Made by a program: the position numbers and the translations under genes | Notes under the pieces: model-generated | The model's database searches: none | Told to the model about the DNA's origin: nothing | Seen by the model: the letters and a program-made list of their open reading frames with translations, nothing else | DNA from: Flavobacteriaceae bacterium | Lineage (GTDB): Bacteria; Bacteroidota; Bacteroidia; Flavobacteriales; Flavobacteriaceae | Reading direction: 5' to 3' | Assembly: GCA_029245825.1 (NCBI GenBank) | Contig: JAQWON010000102.1 | Location: 1 to 5,271, forward strand | DNA length: 5,271 nucleotides | Shown here: positions 1 to 5,271 of the stretch, piece by piece | Position numbering within the stretch: position 1 is the stretch's first letter | How the letters are laid out: each line of letters begins with the position of its first letter

Positions 1-1148
1 GAATTAAAGATCATTACGACTATATAATTTGTGGAGGAGGTGCATCTGGTCTTATATTAGCTTCAAGGTTATGTAATGATAATTACTTTATTAATAAGTC
101 TATTCTGTTAATTGAAAAGGAGCTTAAAAATACTAATGACAGAACTTGGTGTTTTTGGGAAGAAGGGAAAGGCGAATATGATGATGTTGTTTTCCATAGC
201 TGGCAAAGTGCAAAATTCAAAGCAAAGAATTTTAAATTAAATTTCTCTTTTAACCCCTTTACTTATAAGATGATAAAGAGTAAAGATTTCTACTCTTTGA
301 TGCAAAAAAAATTAAAACCACATGCTCAATTAGACCAAGTTCAAGAAAAAATTATTAAAATAAATACTAAACTAAACCAAGTTGTAACTGATAAGAATAT
401 ATATAAAGCAGATAAAATTTTTTCTAGTATTTATAGCCCTAAAATACTTCAAAGTCAAACAAAATTTCCGGTACTATTTCAGCATTTTTATGGCTGTGTA
501 ATTGAAGCCAAAAAAAGTTGCTTTAATAAGGGGAAAATAGATTTTATGAATTTTGATATACCACAAAAAAATGAAACAAGATTTATTTACGTTTTGCCAG
601 AATCAAATAATATAGCCCTAATAGAATTTACTCTTTTCTCTAAAAATTTACTCTCCGATAAAGAATATCTTGAAGAAATAAAAAAATATCTTAATTCAAT
701 TGATACAGGAGGTTACAATATTATTAAAAAGGAAAAAGGACAAATACCAATGACTTGTTTCAGATTTGATAATTATAATACTAAAGATGTCTTGCATATT
801 GGGACAGCTGGAGGTTGGACAAAAGCCAGTACGGGTTATACTTTTTCAAGAATTAATGAAAAAACTAAAGAATTAATCTATCACTTAAAAAAAGAAAAGC
901 CACTAAATACATTCAATCAGATTAATAGATTTTGGTTTTACGATTTAATTTTTTTAGATGTCCTGTATAGGCATAATTTTTTGGGGAATAGGCTTTTTAA
1001 AAAAATGTTTGAAAAAAATAACCCGAAAACTATTTTCAAATTCTTAGATGATAAAAGCAGTTTTATCGAAGAACTTAAAATAATTACTTCATTCCCATTT
1101 GGTCCATTTTTATCAGCTTTTTTTAAGAGAATTTTTAAAATTAATTAG
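1..1148 (+). CDS. crtY: Lycopene beta-cyclase, CrtY type (5' end cut by window edge)
   Basis: This FAD-dependent enzyme of carotenoid synthesis cyclises the ends of lycopene to beta-ionone rings, giving beta-carotene. The reading frame is open from base 3, well upstream of the ATG at 270, and that upstream part carries family hallmarks, so 270 is an internal Met and not the start. Counting from base 3, residues 7-17 form the dinucleotide-binding GxGxxG motif (YIICGGGASGL). Residues 45-53 read NDRTWCFWE, residues 160-164 QHFYG, 184-188 FDIPQ, 198-210 LPESNNIALIEFT, and 266-279 IGTAGGWTKASTGY, all typical of bacterial CrtY. The visible 381 residues are about the full family length, so only a few N-terminal residues are missing. 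The protein probably acts at the inner membrane. It converges on the prenyl synthase gene with two bases between stop codons. The assignment is by motif recognition; the beta-ring specificity is inferred from the family. Confidence 0.93.
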   Translation, partial: IKDHYDYIICGGGASGLILASRLCNDNYFINKSILLIEKELKNTNDRTWCFWEEGKGEYDDVVFHSWQSAKFKAKNFKLNFSFNPFTYKMIKSKDFYSLMQKKLKPHAQLDQVQEKIIKINTKLNQVVTDKNIYKADKIFSSIYSPKILQSQTKFPVLFQHFYGCVIEAKKSCFNKGKIDFMNFDIPQKNETRFIYVLPESNNIALIEFTLFSKNLLSDKEYLEEIKKYLNSIDTGGYNIIKKEKGQIPMTCFRFDNYNTKDVLHIGTAGGWTKASTGYTFSRINEKTKELIYHLKKEKPLNTFNQINRFWFYDLIFLDVLYRHNFLGNRLFKKMFEKNNPKTIFKFLDDKSSFIEELKIITSFPFGPFLSAFFKRIFKIN

Positions 1149-1163
1149 ACTTATTTTTCTCTT
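1125..1163. terminator. Weak inverted repeat at the convergent gene ends
   Basis: AAGAGAA at 1125-1131 is the exact reverse complement of TTCTCTT at 1157-1163, and the pair spans the two facing stop codons. The second arm sits in a T-rich tract on the + strand (TTTTTCTCTTTT), so it could serve as a weak terminator for the cyclase. The stem is only 7 bp with two G-C pairs and a 25-nt loop. In DNA this AT-rich such a match may be chance, and both arms lie inside or next to coding sequence. Confidence 0.2.
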
Positions 1164-2134
1164 TTCATTAACCATTTCACAAGATTTATGAAAATTTCCT
1201 TTTTTTCATTATTGATTGTCAATAATTTTATTTTCCCCTCTGCACTTTTTGAATAAAAATTTATCATTTCTCTTGTAGCGTCTTTTGCTCCTGATTCAAT
1301 ATATATTTTATTTGCCTGATTAATTTTTTCTTTTGGGTTAAGCTTTTCTCCAGCTAAACTTAAAATTTTTTTAATTTTATTTCGATTTTCTAAATCACCT
1401 GTTTTTAAAATCATATGATATAAAATAGTTTTCTTATTCCTTATTATATCACCTCCAATTCTTTTCCCAAAATCTTCAGAATTTCCAAATGAATCTAGGT
1501 AATCATCTTGAAGTTGAAATGCAATTCCCATTTCTATTCCAAACTCGTAAAGTAAATTACAATCCTCTTGAGTTGCTCCACCTATAATTGCACCCATTTT
1601 AAGACAGCAGCCAATTAAAACAGCTGTTTTTAACCGAGTCATTTTAATATAATCATCTATATTAAATTCATTGTTTTTTTCAAAATCTAAATCATATTGC
1701 TGTCCTTCACAAACTTCAGCAGCAGTTTTATTTAATAAATGAAATAATTTTTTAAAAAGAGGATCGGGATAACTCTCAAGAACTTTATATGCTTGAATTA
1801 ACATTGCATCTCCTGATAAAATAGCAGTATTTAAATCCCATTTATTATGAACAGTAACGGCTCCTCTTCTAAGAGCAGCTTCATCCATTATATCATCATG
1901 AACTAATGTAAAATTATGAAATATTTCTACTGATAAAGACGCATCAAGGGCTTGATTAGGATTTAAACCAAAAATATCTGCACTTAATAAAGTTAGTATT
2001 GGCCGTATTCTTTTACCCTTGATCTTCATAAGGTATCTTATTGGATCATATAAATTCTCTGGGGCCTTGCCAACCTTAAAATTTTTAAAGTGGTCATCAA
2101 ATAAAACTTGATAGGTTTTAAAAAGATCCTGCAT
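1151..2134 (-). CDS. Polyprenyl diphosphate synthase (FPP/GGPP synthase family)
   Basis: This is a trans-isoprenyl diphosphate synthase that adds isopentenyl diphosphate units to an allylic primer, supplying precursors for carotenoids, quinones or other prenyl lipids. The 327-residue length is normal for the family. Residues 40-45 read GKRIRP (IPP-binding region). The first Asp-rich motif is DDIMD at 80-84, followed by the conserved RRG at 89-91. The second is QLQDDYLD at 207-214, and the downstream GGDI/NKKT region is at 227-236. Both Mg2+-binding motifs are intact, so the enzyme should be active. The fifth residue before the first motif is Phe75, and the motif is the short DDxxD form without the two-residue insertion of bacterial FPP synthases. 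This favours a GGPP-type product, but the product length is not certain. The ATG at 2134 gives the normal N-terminus and no ribosome site is evident. The gene is divergent from the TetR gene and converges on crtY, whose pathway it probably feeds (crtE/ispA-like role). Confidence 0.93.
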   Translation of the reverse strand: MQDLFKTYQVLFDDHFKNFKVGKAPENLYDPIRYLMKIKGKRIRPILTLLSADIFGLNPNQALDASLSVEIFHNFTLVHDDIMDEAALRRGAVTVHNKWDLNTAILSGDAMLIQAYKVLESYPDPLFKKLFHLLNKTAAEVCEGQQYDLDFEKNNEFNIDDYIKMTRLKTAVLIGCCLKMGAIIGGATQEDCNLLYEFGIEMGIAFQLQDDYLDSFGNSEDFGKRIGGDIIRNKKTILYHMILKTGDLENRNKIKKILSLAGEKLNPKEKINQANKIYIESGAKDATREMINFYSKSAEGKIKLLTINNEKKEIFINLVKWLMKREK

Positions 2135-2174
2135 TGAGTAAGAAAATATTTTGGGGAAAGTAAAAAAAACTTTG

Positions 2175-2200
2175 GAAACTTTTATTGTTTTAAAAGTTTC
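2175..2200. promoter_or_regulatory. Perfect inverted repeat, candidate TetR-family operator
   Basis: GAAACTTTTA (2175-2184) and TAAAAGTTTC (2191-2200) are exact reverse complements separated by 6 bp (TTGTTT). A further direct copy of AAACTTT lies at 2167-2173, just outside the left arm. The site is in the divergent intergenic region immediately upstream of a TetR/AcrR-type gene, 56 bp before its start codon. It also overlaps the -33 element of the candidate promoter. TetR-family dimers typically bind such palindromes next to their own genes. The operator role is inferred; the symmetry is directly visible. Confidence 0.5.
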
Positions 2201-2213
2201 TTTCTTAAATTCG
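2185..2213 (+). promoter_or_regulatory. Candidate Bacteroidota-type promoter for the efflux operon
   Basis: TTG at 2185-2187 is followed after 18 bp by TAAATTCG at 2206-2213. This matches the Bacteroidota primary sigma consensus (TTG, 17-23 bp, TAnnTTTG) in all but one position. Transcription would begin near 2219-2221, leaving a leader of under 40 nt before the ATG at 2257. The -33 element sits in the centre of the palindrome at 2175-2200, so a bound repressor would block it. AT-rich DNA yields such matches by chance, so confidence is modest. Confidence 0.35.
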
Positions 2214-2256
2214 ACAAAAATTTAGAGAATAAATTACCCATTTAGATACTCTTTTT

Positions 2257-2868
2257 ATGAAAAAAGAAATTGTAAATAATGCCTCCTTACTTTTCTTACA
2301 ATATGGATGTAAAAATGTTACCATGGATGATATTGCAATCCAAATGTCCATTTCTAAAAAAACTATCTATACTTATTTTAAAAATAAAACTGATCTTGTC
2401 AGGGCGGGTGTTTTTAAAATATTCGAAGATGTTAACTCAAGGGTTTTATTTGTTCAAAAAAAAACTAAAAATCCTATAATATCACTTTATGAAATCAAAA
2501 AAGTTGCGTTTGAATTTTTAAATAAAGATAATCGTTCTCAAAGATATCAGCTTCAAAAATATTATCCGAAAATTTTTGCCGAGATAAAGAAAAAAGAATT
2601 TGAAACAATGCTAGGCAATTTTGAAGATAATCTGATGGAAGGGATTAGAATGGGGTTCTTTAGAAAATCTATAGACCCTAAGTTTCTTTCAAGAATATAT
2701 ATAAATGGATTGCAAGGAGTAAGAAATATAGAATTATTCCCCCCAGAGCGATATAAAATATTAGACTTATTAGAAAGCTATATTGACTATCATTTAAGAG
2801 CAATAGTAACAAAAAAAGGATTAGCTTTTTTAGAAAAAAATAAACTACGAATAGAAAATGAAGATTAA
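2257..2868 (+). CDS. TetR/AcrR-family transcriptional regulator
   Basis: This is a one-component DNA-binding regulator, probably the repressor of the efflux genes that follow it. The 203-residue length is typical. Residues 1-50 form the N-terminal TetR DNA-binding domain: an opening helix (KKEIVNNASLLFLQYG), then the helix-turn-helix TMDDIAIQMSISKKTIYTYF at about 22-41, followed by KNKTDLV. The helical C-terminal part (about 55-203) is the ligand-binding and dimerisation region and has no recognisable specificity, so the inducer is unknown. The ATG at 2257 places the first helix at its usual distance from the terminus. The gene is first in a + strand operon and its last 11 bases overlap the TolC-like gene, which suggests co-transcription. 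A perfect palindrome just upstream is a likely binding site for autoregulation. Confidence 0.92.
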   Translation: MKKEIVNNASLLFLQYGCKNVTMDDIAIQMSISKKTIYTYFKNKTDLVRAGVFKIFEDVNSRVLFVQKKTKNPIISLYEIKKVAFEFLNKDNRSQRYQLQKYYPKIFAEIKKKEFETMLGNFEDNLMEGIRMGFFRKSIDPKFLSRIYINGLQGVRNIELFPPERYKILDLLESYIDYHLRAIVTKKGLAFLEKNKLRIENED

Positions 2869-4210
2869 AAAAATATTCTTTTGCATAATTTTTATAGGAG
2901 GTTTTGTAAACGCACAAAATTTTCCAAATTCACTCACTTTAGAGGAAGCAATCGAATATGGACTAAGTAATAATTTTTCAGTTAAAAATGCTAATAGAGA
3001 AATTGAAAAAGCAGAAAAAGACAGATGGAGTATAATAGCAATTGGACTCCCTCAAATTTATGCAGAAGTAAATTATCAGAACTTTCTAGAAATGCCAATA
3101 TCACTTGTCCCCGCAGAATTTTTTGGAGGACAATCAGGAGAATTTGCTGAAATTAGTTTTGGAACTAAACAAAAAGTTGTTGGATCTGTTAGGATGGATC
3201 AATTAATTTTTGATGGCTCATATATTGTTGGTTTGGAAGCAAGTAAAATTTTTCTTAAAATTTCAGAAAATATTTATGAAAAAACCACACTAGAAACAAA
3301 AAAGATAATTGTAAATAATTATGCAGCTGCATTATTGGCAGAGGAAAATGTAAAATTGCTTAATAATAACAAAAAAAAATTAGAAGAGAATGTTTCTGAA
3401 ATCCATCAATTATTTAAAAACGGATTTGAAGAAGAAGAAAGCGTTGAACAAATTCAGCTAACATTAGCAAATATTAATACCCAATTAAAATATGCCGTAA
3501 ACTTGAGTAAAATAATTCATGAAATGTTAAAATTCAACCTTGGAATTCCTCTTGAAAAAGAAGTTTTTTTCAGTAGTCAAATTTCCGATATCATAGATGA
3601 ATCAAATTTAATTTTTGAAAATAAAAATAATTTAAATATTTCTAACAATATTGATATTAAGATAGCAGAAAACAATTTTCTTTCAGAATCTCTTTTATAC
3701 AAGTATGAAAAATCAAAATTTTTACCTAGTCTAAAAGCCTTTATAAATGGATCTTATACTGGAAACAATGAAAAATTTGATTTTGTAAAGAATAATCAGA
3801 AATGGTTTGGTTCTTCACTTTTTGGATTGAGTCTTGATATTCCATTGTTCAGTTCATTTTCAAAAAAAGTGAATTCCCAAAAAGCAAAAATAAGTATGCA
3901 GCAGGCTGAAACAAAACTTAATGAAACTCAATATCGGATAAGAATGGAAATTGAAACAGCTTTAAATGATTATCAACTTGCAATTGAAAATTATTTTACT
4001 GAAAAAGAAAATCTTGGATTAGCAGAACGTATTGAAAATAAAAATCAACTGAAATATTTTGAGGGCATGGTAGGTAATTTTGAACTAAGGCAAGCGCAAA
4101 TTCAACTATATAGTTCTCAAAGTAAATATCTAGGCTCTATTAAAAATTTAATTGAAAGAAAAATAAATTTAGAAATACTTATAAACTCACCAAACCATAA
4201 CCTTAAATGA
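2858..4210 (+). CDS. TolC-family outer-membrane efflux channel
   Basis: This is the outer-membrane factor of a tripartite efflux pump: a trimer forms a beta-barrel in the outer membrane and a long alpha-helical tunnel in the periplasm. The 450-residue length fits the family. Residues 1-19 are a signal peptide (Lys-rich start, hydrophobic IFFCIIFIGGF core, cleavage VNA|Q at 19/20). The mature part has the two-fold OEP repeat. The first starts with LTLEEAIEYGLSNN (26-39), with a GLPQIYAEVNY segment at 63-73 and barrel-like strands near 105-127. The second has FLPSLKAFINGSY at 288-300, GLSLDIPLF at 323-331, then long helices ending with FELRQAQIQLYSSQSKYL at 408-425. The long Lys/Glu-rich amphipathic stretches suit the coiled-coil tunnel. 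It overlaps the regulator gene by 11 nt and the adaptor gene by 4 nt, so translational coupling is likely. The transported substrate cannot be told from sequence. Confidence 0.92.
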   Translation: MKIKKIFFCIIFIGGFVNAQNFPNSLTLEEAIEYGLSNNFSVKNANREIEKAEKDRWSIIAIGLPQIYAEVNYQNFLEMPISLVPAEFFGGQSGEFAEISFGTKQKVVGSVRMDQLIFDGSYIVGLEASKIFLKISENIYEKTTLETKKIIVNNYAAALLAEENVKLLNNNKKKLEENVSEIHQLFKNGFEEEESVEQIQLTLANINTQLKYAVNLSKIIHEMLKFNLGIPLEKEVFFSSQISDIIDESNLIFENKNNLNISNNIDIKIAENNFLSESLLYKYEKSKFLPSLKAFINGSYTGNNEKFDFVKNNQKWFGSSLFGLSLDIPLFSSFSKKVNSQKAKISMQQAETKLNETQYRIRMEIETALNDYQLAIENYFTEKENLGLAERIENKNQLKYFEGMVGNFELRQAQIQLYSSQSKYLGSIKNLIERKINLEILINSPNHNLK

Positions 4211-5271
4211 TGAAAAAATTATTTGCTTTAATTATTATCACCCTTTTTACTTCCAGCTGTTCAGAAAGAAAGAGTTATGATTATAATAATATTTCTGATC
4301 TAAGAGAGGTAAATAAAAATATCAATGAAGAGCTAATTTCTTTAAATAGTGAATTGGAAAAAATTAATTCTGCTATTTCAGAATTAGATGAAAACGAAAG
4401 GCTTCAATTAATAACAGTCTACAAAATAAAACAAGAGTCTTTTAACCATTTTATTGAAGTACAGGGAGATATAAAATCTCGTAAAAATCTATTATTACTT
4501 CCAGAGTTAAATGGCATCCTTAAGAAAATTTATGTTGAAGAAGGTACTCAAGTAAATAAAGGACAAATATTAGCTGAAATAGATGATTCTGGACTTAAAA
4601 ATCAATTATCTCAGCTTGAACTTCAAGCAGAACTATCTAAAATAAAATTTAATAGAATAAAAAATCTTTGGGAACAAAAAATTGGTTCAGAAATTGAATA
4701 TTTAGAAGCTAAAACTATATATAAAACTCAACAAAAAAGTGTGGCCCAATTAAAAGAACAATTAAAAAAAGCAAAGATTTTTGCTCCTTTCAAGGGCTCT
4801 ATAGATGAAATTATAGCCAATACTGGTTCAAACTTAATTGCTGGTTTGACTCCAATCTTTAGAATTGTTAACCTTGATAATGTCTACACAGAAGCTGATG
4901 TCCCAGAAAAATATTCACAAACTGTTAAAACTGGAACTCCTTTAATAGTAGAAATTCCAATGCTTGGTAAATCTTATGAGACAATCATTAAACAAGCTGG
5001 TAATTTCATTAAGCCAAATAATAGGAGCTTTAGAATTGAGGCGCCTATTTCAAATCAAGATAGGTCGATAAAATTAAACCTTACCACCAAACTGAAGATT
5101 AATGATTATTCAAATCCTAAATCAATTTTGATTCCTCTTAGAATTTTAAAGGAAGATTCAAAAGGAAACTTTTATGTATTTAAACTCATTAAAACTGAAA
5201 AAGAAAATGTGTTCGTCAGCAAAAAAGTTTTCATTGATATTGGAAAAGATAATGGTAATAAAATTGAAATT
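4207..5271 (+). CDS. RND/HlyD-type periplasmic adaptor, predicted lipoprotein (3' end cut by window edge)
   Basis: This membrane fusion protein links an inner-membrane pump to the TolC-like channel encoded just upstream. The frame is open from 4207 to the window end (355 residues seen), so the C-terminus is missing. Two ATGs stand in tandem (4207 and 4210); the first overlaps the preceding stop as ATGA. Residues 3-17 form a lipoprotein signal, with Cys18 as the likely lipidated residue in FTSSC. The box is loose, with Thr instead of Leu at -3. Residues about 31-66 are a predicted coiled coil (LREVNKNINEELISLNSELE). The first lipoyl half is near 85-127 (GDIKSRKN, GILKKIYVEEGTQVNKGQIL). A helical hairpin spans about 128-190, and the second lipoyl half starts at APFKGSID (193-200), with GSNLIAGLTPIFRIVNLD following. 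A beta-barrel domain fills most of the rest. An RND permease gene is expected downstream; an ABC-type partner (MacB-like) is less likely but not excluded. Confidence 0.9.
   Translation, partial: MMKKLFALIIITLFTSSCSERKSYDYNNISDLREVNKNINEELISLNSELEKINSAISELDENERLQLITVYKIKQESFNHFIEVQGDIKSRKNLLLLPELNGILKKIYVEEGTQVNKGQILAEIDDSGLKNQLSQLELQAELSKIKFNRIKNLWEQKIGSEIEYLEAKTIYKTQQKSVAQLKEQLKKAKIFAPFKGSIDEIIANTGSNLIAGLTPIFRIVNLDNVYTEADVPEKYSQTVKTGTPLIVEIPMLGKSYETIIKQAGNFIKPNNRSFRIEAPISNQDRSIKLNLTTKLKINDYSNPKSILIPLRILKEDSKGNFYVFKLIKTEKENVFVSKKVFIDIGKDNGNKIEI

Noticed and set aside
270..1148. A stand-alone 292-residue protein starting at the ATG at 270
   Set aside because: The same frame is open to base 3 and encodes the FAD-binding GGGASG and NDRTWCFWE motifs of lycopene cyclase, so this ATG is internal.
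2162..2169. A-tract in the intergenic region as part of an intrinsic terminator for the palindrome on the minus strand
   Set aside because: The palindrome is upstream of both divergent genes with no gene reading into it, and its stem is mostly A-T, so an operator is the better reading.
2279..2479. 66-residue open frame on the + strand
   Set aside because: It lies wholly inside the TetR gene in another frame and has no recognisable features.
2896..2903. AGGAGG-like sequence resembling a Shine-Dalgarno site
   Set aside because: It lies inside the TolC signal-peptide codons (Gly-Gly), is not followed by a suitable start, and Bacteroidota rarely rely on such sites.
2678..2917. 79-residue hydrophobic open frame on the - strand, resembling a small membrane protein
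   Set aside because: It is antisense to the TetR 3' end and TolC 5' end. Its Leu/Phe/Ile-rich look comes from complementing Lys/Glu-rich, A-rich codons.

Overview
The window looks like chromosomal DNA from a member of the Bacteroidota, most likely a flavobacterium. It is very AT-rich (about 30% G+C by eye). The genes lack clear Shine-Dalgarno sequences, there is a candidate Bacteroidota-type promoter (TTG then TAnnTTTG-like), and the predicted exported protein has the A|Q signal-peptidase site common in this phylum. The protein sequences also resemble flavobacterial family members. No RNA genes, CRISPR arrays, insertion sequences or long repeats were seen, and no stretch over 300 bases lacks a gene.

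Left part (1-2134), isoprenoid and carotenoid genes: the window opens inside a lycopene beta-cyclase gene (crtY type, + strand), missing only its extreme 5' end. Facing it on the - strand is a complete polyprenyl diphosphate synthase gene with both Asp-rich motifs. The two stop codons are only two bases apart. The synthase would make the C15-C20 or longer prenyl diphosphate from which carotenoids (and other prenyl lipids) are built. The cyclase would close the rings of lycopene to give beta-carotene.

Middle (2135-2256): a 122-bp divergent intergenic region holds a perfect 10-bp inverted repeat with a 6-bp spacer. It overlaps the -33 element of a plausible promoter reading right, and is a good candidate operator for the adjacent TetR-family regulator.

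Right part (2257-5271), a tripartite efflux operon: a TetR/AcrR-type regulator, a TolC-like outer-membrane channel and a lipoprotein-type RND/HlyD periplasmic adaptor follow on the + strand, with 11-nt and 4-nt overlaps. The adaptor runs off the right edge, and an RND inner-membrane pump gene is expected next. The regulator probably represses its own operon.

Nothing here demands a new biological system. The points most worth checking are the palindromic operator and whether it also controls the divergent prenyl synthase.
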